Shown here piece by piece: positions 18,205 through 27,199 of a DNA stretch of 63,353 nucleotides (position 1 is the stretch's first letter; each line of letters opens with the position of its first letter). The DNA is from Actinomycetota bacterium. Lineage in GTDB: Bacteria > Actinomycetota > Geothermincolia > Geothermincolales > RBG-13-55-18. The stretch lies in NCBI GenBank assembly GCA_003598015.1, contig QZKE01000014.1, forward strand, positions 1 to 63,353, read 5' to 3'. Under the pieces are notes generated by a model, which worked only from the letters and a program-made list of their open reading frames with translations, had not been told where the DNA came from and made no database searches. Position numbers and translations under genes: made by a program.

Positions 18205-21200
18205 TCATGGTGGTACCTCTCCCGCCCTGCGTCGCCTTCTTATCCATCGCATCCCCGACCTGACCGCGATATATATCACGTAGAGCAGGATAGCCAGAGC
18301 GGTTGCCCAGGTGATCGCGGAACCCCAGCGTACCTTGTTCTGGGGAGTGAACTCCAGCGTGAGATCATACCTGAGATCAGCCTTCTCGTCGTTCTGTTCA
18401 ACCACGGCTTCTCCCTGTCGGGGACAGGCGACGTACCAGGCATTGAGGTTGCCATCTACCTGGAAATGGTATACTTCGATATCCTCATCATTCCCGCTGA
18501 TTACCGGAGCGGTCATCAGATTGGCGATCGCTCCATCCGGGTTCTCCAGTGTGGCTCGAGTAGCTTTCCAGCCGGGATCGAACTGCTGGCTGAGTGCGAG
18601 GATGAACGGGCCGCCATCGGACCTGACACCGACCGTCTTCCTCGTGGATCCCTGATCCGAGACTCCCGTGACCACCGGCTCTGTATCCCCTTCCTCCATG
18701 CTGACCGCGTAATAGCAACCGATCCCGGGGGTCACCTTGAAGAATGAAAAGTCATCATAGCGATTGACCATGGTTGTGAGCCCGTCGCTTTCATACGCAT
18801 AGACGTAGAGGACTGCCGTCGTGGCAGACAGGGGGGTTGTGATGGACCGCTCGAGGTGCTGCCACTCGGTTCCAGAGATAGGCAGGCGCTCGCTGATAAC
18901 GGTCTGCGCCTCGTCGTTGAAGTGTAGGGAGAACCCGGCCTCCCTCGAATTGGGGCTCTGGTAGTCGAAACCAAGCCGGTAGTCCTGGTTCTCCTCCACC
19001 GGGAAGACGGCATAAGCGCCTGCAATGTGCCGCGTCGCCTCCAGGCGCAGAGAGTAATCGCCTTGAGTCGCCTCTTCTTCGTCGAGAGCCATCGCCAGGA
19101 CCGGCCGGTCGTCATACACATCGCAATCCGTGACCTCGTCCCCCCACAATCCCTCTTCGAAGGAGGGGTTGGTGATAAGATTAGGGCCCTTGCTCTCTCT
19201 GGCTACGAACTCGAAGTCGAGTTCACCCTCCGGGTCTTCTATGGCGATCTCCTCGAGGCGGTTCCGGAACTCCATGATATCCAGCCCGTCGGCATAATCG
19301 AGCTTTCTGAGCCGGCAGTTGTCATACCGGTTAACGGCATGATCCCGGTCTTTATCCCCATAGGAATACAGGTAGAGGGTGGCTACGCTGGCGCCGCGGG
19401 GGACCTCCAGCCCGCGCTGGTAGCTTATCCACCCGTTGCCCACGACCGGCAGTTGCCGGCTCAGGATCGTCTCCGCCTCGTCGTTGAAGTGCAGCGAGTA
19501 TCCGGCGATCTCCGCATCAGGACCCCGGTAGTCGAAGCTGAGGCAGTATGCCTGTCCGCCCTGCACGGAAAAAGACATACGCGTTCCTGCTATCCCTCCG
19601 CTGGCCTCCAATTGCAGCGAGTACATGGCATCGCTGGCATCCTCCCGCGTGAGTTCCATGGCCAGTACCGGCTCGTCTCCGTCGGCGCTGCAATCCGTGA
19701 CCCCCTCCTGCCATAAACCTTCCTCGAAGGAACCGTTGGGTATAAGGTTGGCTTGTTCGGCCTCCCATACCCATATGCTGGAGATGCGGCTCATCTCGCC
19801 GAGGTTGATCTCCTTACCCTGCTCCAATCTCATCCATACCCCATCCACGTCCATCCACAATTCGGCGTCGGGATCAAGCCGTAACACCTGAAGGATCTCC
19901 TCTTGCTGCATAGAACCGTCGAGCACAAGGCCGTCTTGCAGGAGAGTTCCGACGCTTTGGCGCTTGAATACGGCTTCGTCCCCCGTGAGAAGACAGCGTA
20001 GCTCTCCCCGGCCCCTGTCGGCGTAGAATGCCCGCTTTTCTCCTTCTGCTGCAGCGGGCACCTCGAGTATCCTTTCGTCCTGGATGGTGGTCTCCTCATC
20101 CGCTGCCAGCAGGTCCTCGATGTGGATACCGATGGGGGGATCTCCGTTCAAGGTGAAGGGAAGATCCCCTCCCTGTATCCCCCTGGCCAGCAGGTATTGG
20201 GAGTCGATGTCCCCGTAAGCGTCCAGGCGGCACAGGCTTGCGGTCGCGAAGGCCTCCGGCGCAAATTCGTGGTTGCGATATACCGCCAGTTCTCCGGTGC
20301 CGATATCCAAGCGCTCGAGATACTCCAGATCGTCCAGCGCGTCGATGAAGAACCCGCGGTCGCCGCCGTAATAAGCGAAGAAATCATCGTCATTCTCTTC
20401 GTCCTGCAGGGGAACGGCGACATACTCTATCGAAGCGCTCCTGAGCAGCTCCTGCGTAAAAGGCCTTTGCAGAATGTAGATGATATTCTCGGGCTTGAAG
20501 ACATCGTCTCGCTCCGGAGGCTGCAGTTCTTTCCATGCGCCCTGGACGGCATCCACGCAGCTGACCATGGGGTGCTCGTCGTTATAGAACGACCACCTGG
20601 AATACGTGGGCACCCACAATGTGCGGGAATATCTCGCCTGGTCCAGAATGAAATCCTTGTACACCTCGTAGTCGCCGGGGATATCCCTTCCCACGAAGAG
20701 GGTGCCGGCCGAGCCGCTGGCCACGGGCAAAGCGTTGAGGACGAAGGGCAGGGAGATGAGCGCCGCCAGAAGGTAAACACCGGCCGTCTTCCATCTCCTG
20801 GCGCTGGCGCGCCGCTGCAGGTGGCCGACGAGACATCCCAGCAGCGCGGCATAGGGCAAGTAGATGAGGAACGTGAACTTGCTCGGCTCTCGAAAGGCGC
20901 TGAAGCCCGGGAAGTTCTCGTAGAGCCACTCGTATACCCCCGGGAAGGGTGGATAGATGAACTTGGTGAGGAATACCCCCACCAGAGCGACGACGGCGAA
21001 GAAGAGCACGCGTTTGTCCTTACGCAGCTTGGAGAAGAGAAGCGTGGAGAAGGCTGCTATAGGCAGCAGAAACCAGTATAAAGGTATAGGGTGGGTAGAG
21101 AAAGTGACCAGCTTGCCTCCCGACCACATGGGGGCGAAGACAGTCAAGGCGCTGTGCAAAGCGTTTGTCCCCGTAGTCCCCCCCGTGAACAGAGATCTCC

Positions 21201-21951
21201 CCACAATGATTCCTTCAAGCCCCCCCTCGAGCCCGCCAGCATAATAGGGTATCAACCAGTAGGCATTGAGCAGCATGGTCGCGATAACGGGGAGAAAAAA
21301 CAGGGCCGTGAATGAAGGCAGCCCCCGCTTTTCTCCTCTCCCCGGGATGCTGAATAAATACAAGAGGAGGATGGGGAGGCAGACTACGTAGAACACCCTG
21401 AACTCGAGAACGCTGATGATGAACAGGGGTATCGCGCAGCCTATCGCCTTCTTCAGGGAAGGCTCTTCGGTGAGTTCCATGAAGAGGTAGAGGGCAAGGG
21501 GGGACCAGGCGATGGCGGCGGCGATAGTAATATGCCCTGAAGTCGAGATAATGAAGAAGGTGTTGAAGTTGAACACCAGGCTGCCTACAAGGCCGCCCAG
21601 GCTGCTCTCAGAGACCTTTCTGACCAGGAGATAGCTCCCGATGGAGCCGACGATGATCGCCGGCCAGAATAGCACTATCCTCTGGATTACGGCCATGGAG
21701 AGCCCGGCACGGGCAAACAGTCCGGCAAGAAAGATATAGGGGTACGAGGACGGCATGGTCACCACCCCTCCAAGGCCGGCCGCCGACCATGTCTGGAAGG
21801 AGGCTACCTGCCCGATCTGCTCCGGGAAGCTGAAACCCGAGTCCCCGTGGGTCATTATCGCAGTGCTGAAGAACCAGACATGGTGAACGGCGATGTTGAA
21901 CAACACGGCAAGGTAGAGATAGGGGTCTTTCCAGGCGCTTTTCGCTTTCAT
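18205..21951 (-). CDS. Giant membrane protein: GT-C-like N-terminal half plus duplicated carbohydrate-binding-type domains
   Basis: 1248 residues. Residues about 1-430 contain many membrane helices with a first loop T-H-G-D-S-G-F-S-F-P-E whose acidic residues resemble GT-C catalytic loops. The rest is mostly extracytoplasmic. Two homologous domains of about 150 residues, near 734-882 and 924-1073, each begin L-I-x-N-x-S-F-E-E-G-L-W and contain Y-S-L-x-L-E-A and G-F/Y-S-L-H-F-N-D-E-A; this is the jelly-roll outline of CBM4/9/22-like modules. The last helix near the C-terminus is followed by a basic tail (R-R-R-R-R). The layout is reminiscent of actinobacterial AftD-type arabinofuranosyltransferases with CBMs, but I cannot assign the family. 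Wzx-like gene follows 16 nt later. Confidence 0.7.
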   Translation of the reverse strand: MKAKSAWKDPYLYLAVLFNIAVHHVWFFSTAIMTHGDSGFSFPEQIGQVASFQTWSAAGLGGVVTMPSSYPYIFLAGLFARAGLSMAVIQRIVLFWPAIIVGSIGSYLLVRKVSESSLGGLVGSLVFNFNTFFIISTSGHITIAAAIAWSPLALYLFMELTEEPSLKKAIGCAIPLFIISVLEFRVFYVVCLPILLLYLFSIPGRGEKRGLPSFTALFFLPVIATMLLNAYWLIPYYAGGLEGGLEGIIVGRSLFTGGTTGTNALHSALTVFAPMWSGGKLVTFSTHPIPLYWFLLPIAAFSTLLFSKLRKDKRVLFFAVVALVGVFLTKFIYPPFPGVYEWLYENFPGFSAFREPSKFTFLIYLPYAALLGCLVGHLQRRASARRWKTAGVYLLAALISLPFVLNALPVASGSAGTLFVGRDIPGDYEVYKDFILDQARYSRTLWVPTYSRWSFYNDEHPMVSCVDAVQGAWKELQPPERDDVFKPENIIYILQRPFTQELLRSASIEYVAVPLQDEENDDDFFAYYGGDRGFFIDALDDLEYLERLDIGTGELAVYRNHEFAPEAFATASLCRLDAYGDIDSQYLLARGIQGGDLPFTLNGDPPIGIHIEDLLAADEETTIQDERILEVPAAAEGEKRAFYADRGRGELRCLLTGDEAVFKRQSVGTLLQDGLVLDGSMQQEEILQVLRLDPDAELWMDVDGVWMRLEQGKEINLGEMSRISSIWVWEAEQANLIPNGSFEEGLWQEGVTDCSADGDEPVLAMELTREDASDAMYSLQLEASGGIAGTRMSFSVQGGQAYCLSFDYRGPDAEIAGYSLHFNDEAETILSRQLPVVGNGWISYQRGLEVPRGASVATLYLYSYGDKDRDHAVNRYDNCRLRKLDYADGLDIMEFRNRLEEIAIEDPEGELDFEFVARESKGPNLITNPSFEEGLWGDEVTDCDVYDDRPVLAMALDEEEATQGDYSLRLEATRHIAGAYAVFPVEENQDYRLGFDYQSPNSREAGFSLHFNDEAQTVISERLPISGTEWQHLERSITTPLSATTAVLYVYAYESDGLTTMVNRYDDFSFFKVTPGIGCYYAVSMEEGDTEPVVTGVSDQGSTRKTVGVRSDGGPFILALSQQFDPGWKATRATLENPDGAIANLMTAPVISGNDEDIEVYHFQVDGNLNAWYVACPRQGEAVVEQNDEKADLRYDLTLEFTPQNKVRWGSAITWATALAILLYVIYIAVRSGMRWIRRRRRAGEVPP

Positions 21952-22106
21952 TATGCTCTATACTGGTTATATATCCTCGTTGTCTTACTCTACACCGTTT
22001 CAGCCGGGCGCCTGATCCTCATGCCGCTGGCCCCGGCCATGCTCCCGTCATCCCGCCTCGATGTTTATCCACCCAAGCAAACATCCTTCCGGCGCGCTCC
22101 GTATCC

Positions 22107-23306
22107 TCATGTCGCCCCGCGTTTGCCTGCGATTCGCGAGCGGATTGCTTCCTCCATCCCCTCGATCCCGGTAATTATGAGTCCAGGGTAGTCCTCGAAC
22201 CCTCTTGCCCCGGCGGCAGTAGCGAAGACCGGCCGGCCCCATTTCATATAGTCCATCATCTTGATCTCCACTCCCGTGTCGGATGTGGTCTTGGGGCTGA
22301 TGAAAGCGTCGCACAGGCCGAGATGTTCCTCCAGGTCATCCACAAAACCGGCAAGCATGACGTTATCCGGGATAGCCTCCCCGGCGAAACGACCGCATAC
22401 CGATCCTATTACGAGAAATACGGCCTCTGGAGCCAATCCCGGGGCCATGCCAAGGATATGCTGTACGGCTATCACGTTGGGGCCGTAGTCGGACCCGATA
22501 AACCCGATCACGTATCTTCCGCTCAGGCGTTCCTCGAGAGGAGTCGCCGTACCGCGGCTCGAACGTCCACGGCCATCATGGCGTGGCCTCGGCACCCACA
22601 CCTCCAACCTCTCGGGATCCACACCGGAGGATTCCAGCCGTTCCATGTCCCTCGGGCTTGCACACAACACCCTGTCCGCCCCGGCGATGTTGTCAAGCTC
22701 GATACGACCGAACAGGCCGGCTAATCGCGCGAAGAGTAATCCCATCCCTACGCGCTCGTGATAGAAATCCCCCTCGATATTGTGCTCGTAAACGAAAACG
22801 CGTACGCGACCTTCCCGCACGCTGTCCCGAACCCTGCATAGGATGCGTATACCGAAGGGATAGTTCCAGACGAGCAGGTTTTCCGCACCGGGTTTCAACA
22901 TGCTCCCGATGCGCCGTCGCGCCACTACGTCTAGGCGGGAAAGTATCTCGACGAGTAGGTTGAAGAGCAGGTTGAGCCTCCATATCCTCTTTTCGCCTTT
23001 TTCGTCGTCAAAGGGGAGAAACCCGCTTTCCCGCCTTCGACGCCTGCGTATCACTCCCGCTAACCTCAGAGCCAGGCCCGTCACGCCGGCCAGCCGCTCC
23101 AGATCCACAACATGGATGTCGCACCCTTCCTCACGAAAGAAGTCTGCTTGCGCCGCGATCAGCCTGGAGCCCCCGAAAGCGGGCTTCTCCAGCTCGGCAC
23201 GGCTGAAGTTAGAGAATACGAGAACCCTGGAAACGCCGGCAAGTGTCTCCAGCAGGCTCCCCTCTCCGGTCCTCTCGGACCATGTGCGTCCTGCTTGCTC
23301 GGACAT
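22107..23306 (-). CDS. GT4-like glycosyltransferase (GT-B fold)
   Basis: 399 residues. N-terminal half begins V-L-V-F-S-N-F-S and includes V-Y-E-H-N-I-E-G-D-F. C-terminal half has I-G-F-I-G-S-D-Y-G-P-N, D-A-F-I-S-P-K and a G-V-E-I-K-M-M-D-Y-M-K-W-G donor-site segment in place of the usual EX7E. This is the Glyco_trans_1_4 layout. GGGGAGAAG precedes the ATG. Role: sugar addition to the surface polymer from inside the cell; donor unknown. Confidence 0.75.
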   Translation of the reverse strand: MSEQAGRTWSERTGEGSLLETLAGVSRVLVFSNFSRAELEKPAFGGSRLIAAQADFFREEGCDIHVVDLERLAGVTGLALRLAGVIRRRRRRESGFLPFDDEKGEKRIWRLNLLFNLLVEILSRLDVVARRRIGSMLKPGAENLLVWNYPFGIRILCRVRDSVREGRVRVFVYEHNIEGDFYHERVGMGLLFARLAGLFGRIELDNIAGADRVLCASPRDMERLESSGVDPERLEVWVPRPRHDGRGRSSRGTATPLEERLSGRYVIGFIGSDYGPNVIAVQHILGMAPGLAPEAVFLVIGSVCGRFAGEAIPDNVMLAGFVDDLEEHLGLCDAFISPKTTSDTGVEIKMMDYMKWGRPVFATAAGARGFEDYPGLIITGIEGMEEAIRSRIAGKRGAT

Positions 23307-23463
23307 ATCTTCTCCCCGATATTGGACACACCTCGTGACCGATCGCGTATGATGTGTTCCCCGCTACTCTTGAACATACTACATGAAACCGTCACCTGGT
23401 ATGAAGCCCGGGAAATAGAGGGGGCGCGGGCGGTCCGCGGCGGTTACGGATGCTCGTCGATTT

Positions 23464-23727
23464 TTACGTTAGATCCCGCCGCACGGCCTCGATTATGATA
23501 TTGTCTCCAGGCCCGACCCGGTTGAACAGCGCATCCAGAGGTGCAAAGCAGAGTCCTACGAGCAGGAGATCGTCCTTGATTCTGAGACCGGTTTTTCCGT
23601 TATAGAGGTTCCTCATCCCGTTCCCCAGGCCGTATCCGAAATTGTATCGCACATTATATTCTGCAAGATGCAAACGACGGCGGATGGCCATATCCGTTCC
23701 GCCATCAAGTACCGTGTGCCCCGTCAC
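23464..23727 (-). pseudogene. Short reading frame resembling the C-terminus of a methyltransferase (possible gene remnant)
   Basis: 87 codons from a GTG. The last 40 residues (I-K-D-D-L-L-L-V-G, A-P-L-D-A-L-F-N, G-P-G-D-N-I-I-I-E-A) look like the tail of class I methyltransferases in glycan loci, which often end in a similar hydrophobic stretch followed by G-D-N-L-I. No SAM-binding motif lies upstream in frame; a stop sits 22 codons before the GTG. Best read as a decayed or truncated gene between two glycosyltransferases. It could also be a fortuitous frame. Confidence 0.3.
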
Positions 23728-23790
23728 GGTTTTCCTCCCATCGTGAGGCCGGCTATCGTGCTTTCTCCGCCTTTCCAGACATGTTTCATC

Positions 23791-24672
23791 TCATATTTGC
23801 AGTCTTCCCATCCTTCCTGCGAAAAAGTCCTTGTACCCCCTCATACACATGCGCAGGTGGTCCCATTTGCCCGGCAGCGCATAGAACGCCGCATTGAGCG
23901 CGAGCGAGAAGAGCAGCGCAAACGGAAGGTGCGCGATGTAGTTCTTGCGTATGAAATACAGTCTGTTCCTGGTCAGGTAATACGCGGTGGTGCTGGATAT
24001 CCATCCCGTCCCCGCCTCTATCTTGTGCCATACACCCGGCACGGGGACGAAGATCACTTCCCAGCCAGCCCTTCTGGCCCGCACCGCCCAATCCGTCTCC
24101 TCGTAATATAGAAAGAACGCCTCGTCCAAGAGGCCTATTTCCTCGATGCATTCCCTCCTTATCAACAGGTTGCAACCGTTCACATAGTCGACTGCCTTCT
24201 TTTTGTCATACTGGCCGAGATCGATCTCCCGGTAGCCTATATGGCTGGCCTCGCCGGTCCAACTGTTTATCCTACCTCCAGCGAAAAACAGTCGTTTGCT
24301 ATCCCCATGAAAATAGACCTTGGAGCCGATGATGCCGGCCCGCGGCGACTCACGGGCAGCGTCCACGAGCCGGCTCAAGGTATCCCTGTCCACAACGACA
24401 TCGTTGTTCAGGATCCACACCAATTGCGCCCCCCTCTCCAGCGCGACCTCGATGCCCCGGTTATTGCCGCCCGCGTATCCCAGGTTGTCTCCGGTGTGCA
24501 CGAAGGCAATCTGCGGGAATTCGCCCTCCAGGCGTTCCAGCGATCCATCCGACGAACCGTTGTCGACCACGATCACCTCGTGCTGTTCATAGGTCAAGCC
24601 GAGCAGCGACTCCAGGCACTCGCGTGTGTCCGTGTAGTTATTGAACGTAAGGACCAGTATTCCTACTTTCAT
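23791..24672 (-). CDS. GT2-family glycosyltransferase (rhamnosyltransferase-like)
   Basis: 293 residues. L-T-F-N-N-Y-T-D-T, V-V-D-N-G-S-S-D-G-S, G-G-N-N-R-G-I-E and the metal loop L-N-N-D-V-V are visible, followed by N-G-C-N-L-L-I-R-R and Y-E-E-T-D-W-A-V-R-A-R. This mirrors the GT2 at 7890-8777 and the WbbL family. A C-terminal hydrophobic patch (L-P-F-A-L-L-F-S-L-A) may dock it on the membrane. Divergent from the GT4 at 25038-26171. Confidence 0.88.
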   Translation of the reverse strand: MKVGILVLTFNNYTDTRECLESLLGLTYEQHEVIVVDNGSSDGSLERLEGEFPQIAFVHTGDNLGYAGGNNRGIEVALERGAQLVWILNNDVVVDRDTLSRLVDAARESPRAGIIGSKVYFHGDSKRLFFAGGRINSWTGEASHIGYREIDLGQYDKKKAVDYVNGCNLLIRRECIEEIGLLDEAFFLYYEETDWAVRARRAGWEVIFVPVPGVWHKIEAGTGWISSTTAYYLTRNRLYFIRKNYIAHLPFALLFSLALNAAFYALPGKWDHLRMCMRGYKDFFAGRMGRLQI

Positions 24673-25037
24673 CCCCCATCTACTCCCTGACTTACCTCGA
24701 TATCATGCATGATCGGGCCGGGATGCGTGCCTTTTTCATGCCTTACGCCATGCAAGCGCCTTTATTCTACAATACGGCGACGGAGGCATCCGTATTAACC
24801 AGCATTTCCACCCCGCTCGATTCAGCCTCTCGCTTCCTAGCTTTCCATGTAACCCCTTATACTTGTATGAGCAAGGCGGAGAACTTACGTGGGGAAGAAT
24901 ATGGGACGGGTGCGGGAAGGGCCGTGCCCTGGGGCAGGCATATCAGACGCAGGGACGATCGTGATAGTGACGGTGCGGTGAGCGATGGCAGACCCGGTAC
25001 ATGGGCTCACTTTCCAAAACCGGGAGGATCTCTACGC
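24673..25037. other. Divergent intergenic region
   Basis: 365 bp between a minus-strand GT2 and a plus-strand GT4. An open frame runs from 24705 into the GT4 gene but has no family similarity and no ribosome site, so it is treated as non-coding. A TATACT-like -10 occurs near 24850 but without a good -35. Nothing else seen. Confidence 0.35.
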
Positions 25038-26171
25038 ATGAACATTCTCTGGTTCACGTGGAAAGACAAGGCGAATCCGCGAGCCGGCGGGGCCGAATTC
25101 ATGAACGAGGAGCTGGCCGCGAGGCTTGTAAGAGATGGGCACCGGGTCATCTTCCTGGTCGGAGGCTTCCCGGGTTGCGTGAGAGAGGAGGAGATCGGCG
25201 GCTACCGCATCATCCGCCTCGGCAACCGCTGGACCGTTTACCTGGAAGCATACCGGTATTACCGCCGTTATATGAAGGATTGGGCCGATCTGATTATCGA
25301 GGAAATAAACACCATTCCCTTCCTGACCCAGTTCTATGCGCGAAACAAGCCCAGGATCTTCATCATCTACCAACTCTGCAGGGAGATCTGGTTCTACGAG
25401 ATGTTCTTTCCCCTCAACCTGCTGGGATACCTGATGGAACCGCTCTACCTTTACGCCATGAGAAAGAACATCTGCATCACCGAATCCGAGAGCACCCGGA
25501 AAGACCTGCGGCGTTTCGGCTTCGCAGAGGACCGGGTGCACGTATTTCCCATCGGCATCGGGATGGAACCCCTCGAGGAGTTAGGGGGATTGGAGAAGTT
25601 CCCCGAGCCAACCCTGCTTTCGCTGGGTGCTTTGCGATCGATGAAACGCACGGTTCACCAGGTGGAAGCCTTCAACTTCGCCAAGGCGGAGTCACGCGGC
25701 CTCAAACTGATCGTCGCAGGCGATGGAAGCGGTGACTACAAGGAAAGAGTCCTGCAGGCGGTCGCGGACAGCCCCTACAGGGATGATATCGATTACCTGG
25801 GTGGAGTAGGCCTGGACACAAAGTATGAACTCATGCGCAGGTCCCACCTCATCCTGGTCACATCCGTGAAGGAGGGATGGGGACTGATAGTCACCGAGGC
25901 GGCAAGCCAGGGAACTCCCGCCATCGTCTATAACGTGGATGGTTTACGTGACAGCGTAATAAACGGTTTTTCCGGGCTCATCTGCAGAGAGAACTCCCCC
26001 GCCGAAATGGCCCGCCTGATCACCTCGGCTTTGAGCAACCGGGAGAAGTACGAAGCCATGAGAATGAGCGCCTGGAAGCTCAGCAAGGAGTATACCCTGG
26101 ATAGGAGCTACGCTGAATTCGCGGCTATCTTGAGACGGGTATGCAGAGGCAATCCCCGTGTTTCCGGCTGA
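25038..26171 (+). CDS. GT4-family glycosyltransferase
   Basis: 377 residues from the ATG at 25038, which follows GGGAGGA by 9 nt and gives the expected GT-B start M-N-I-L-W-F-T-W. N-terminal N-P-R-A-G-G-A-E-F-M-N and C-terminal K-E-G-W-G-L-I-V-T-E-A-A-S-Q-G carry the phosphate-binding loop and EX7E motif. Retaining glycosyltransferase, likely acting on a lipid-linked acceptor at the inner membrane face. Longer annotated starts upstream to 24705 are not supported. Confidence 0.9.
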   Translation: MNILWFTWKDKANPRAGGAEFMNEELAARLVRDGHRVIFLVGGFPGCVREEEIGGYRIIRLGNRWTVYLEAYRYYRRYMKDWADLIIEEINTIPFLTQFYARNKPRIFIIYQLCREIWFYEMFFPLNLLGYLMEPLYLYAMRKNICITESESTRKDLRRFGFAEDRVHVFPIGIGMEPLEELGGLEKFPEPTLLSLGALRSMKRTVHQVEAFNFAKAESRGLKLIVAGDGSGDYKERVLQAVADSPYRDDIDYLGGVGLDTKYELMRRSHLILVTSVKEGWGLIVTEAASQGTPAIVYNVDGLRDSVINGFSGLICRENSPAEMARLITSALSNREKYEAMRMSAWKLSKEYTLDRSYAEFAAILRRVCRGNPRVSG

Positions 26172-26175
26172 TGCC

Positions 26176-26213
26176 AAGGGCCCGGACACATGCCCCCGAA
26201 CAGCCCGGCCCTT
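26176..26213. terminator. Bidirectional hairpin between convergent genes
   Basis: AAGGGCC (26176-26182) pairs with GGCCCTT (26207-26213), extended inward by two more G-C pairs after one mismatch. It lies between the stop codons of the GT4 (plus) and a methyltransferase (minus). Only short T/A tracts flank the stem. Confidence 0.4.
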
Positions 26214-26231
26214 TCGCACGGGTCTTCTCGG

Positions 26232-27167
26232 CTATCGTTCTTCCCCCAGGCGATAAAGGGGCACGCTGGCATCGATGATCTCGCGGGCAGCGAAGCTTCT
26301 CCGCTTCTCCCCGTATGCGTGCGCACCTCCCTTCAGGATGATGAACACCAGCCCGCCGTAACATGGGACGAACCGGCACAGCGCTTCATCCCCCGGAAGC
26401 AGCATTGCCACTATCCTCTTCCTGACGGAATCACTGATGAACCGGTCGGAGATGGATACATACCGGTTATAGGCCGCGAGCAGCCAATCGGGATATGCAT
26501 GTTCCTCCTCTTGCATGGGCGTGGCTTCCAGCAGCGCCTCAGGGACGGCCAGAAGCCTGCTGATAAACCGCCGCCCGTATACCTGGTATCCTTCCCCCTT
26601 CAGGAATTCGAACGACTTGGATGAAAAGTTGTGGATGTGCCCGTGCGGTATCTTCAACTCGATGTTTTTCTTTATCTTCCGTACAGGTTCATGCGGAACG
26701 GTGACCACGACCGCTTTACTTGCCACCCGTAACAGCTCACGTATCGCCTTGACGTGATCGACCATGTGTTCCAGGGTCTCGCTGCATACCACCACGTCAA
26801 ACCGCCCATCATCGTAAGGCAGGTTGTGAATGTCCGCCGGATCAGCCTCCAGTCCGAAGATCTCCCCAGCCCGCCTGCAGGCCTCCTCGGAAAGGTCGCA
26901 GCCCCTTACATCGGTCCCAAAGATCCTTTCAATCATATAGCCCTGGAATCCCTCGGCACATCCGGCATCAAGTAAAGAGGTGAATTCGAGGTACGAGAGC
27001 GACTTGATCAGCTGATAAGTCCGCAAATATCTGGCGATGAGGCCTCTTTCGCTGTGGCCCTTGCGAAAGCCGTAGATGGGCTGGTGTGCGAAGTATATCC
27101 CGGCTTCATCGCATTTTCTGTAGCGCTCTTCAAGGCCGGCCTTCGTTTCGCTGGTGTATTCTTTCAT
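26232..27167 (-). CDS. Class I SAM-dependent methyltransferase
   Basis: 311 residues. S-L-L-D-A-G-C-A-E-G-F-Q-G (motif I near 61-73), D-L-S after strand two, D-P-A-D-I-H-N-L-P-Y-D-D and V-V-C-S-E-T-L-E-H-M are typical of type 11/12 methyltransferases. A 100-residue C-terminal extension after the Rossmann core is unassigned. Located 32 nt downstream of UDP-glucose dehydrogenase on the same strand, so it is likely in the same operon and may methylate a glycan residue. Confidence 0.85.
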   Translation of the reverse strand: MKEYTSETKAGLEERYRKCDEAGIYFAHQPIYGFRKGHSERGLIARYLRTYQLIKSLSYLEFTSLLDAGCAEGFQGYMIERIFGTDVRGCDLSEEACRRAGEIFGLEADPADIHNLPYDDGRFDVVVCSETLEHMVDHVKAIRELLRVASKAVVVTVPHEPVRKIKKNIELKIPHGHIHNFSSKSFEFLKGEGYQVYGRRFISRLLAVPEALLEATPMQEEEHAYPDWLLAAYNRYVSISDRFISDSVRKRIVAMLLPGDEALCRFVPCYGGLVFIILKGGAHAYGEKRRSFAAREIIDASVPLYRLGEER

Positions 27168-27199
27168 AGCCGGATAGAGTCCCTTACGTTAAGGCGTGT

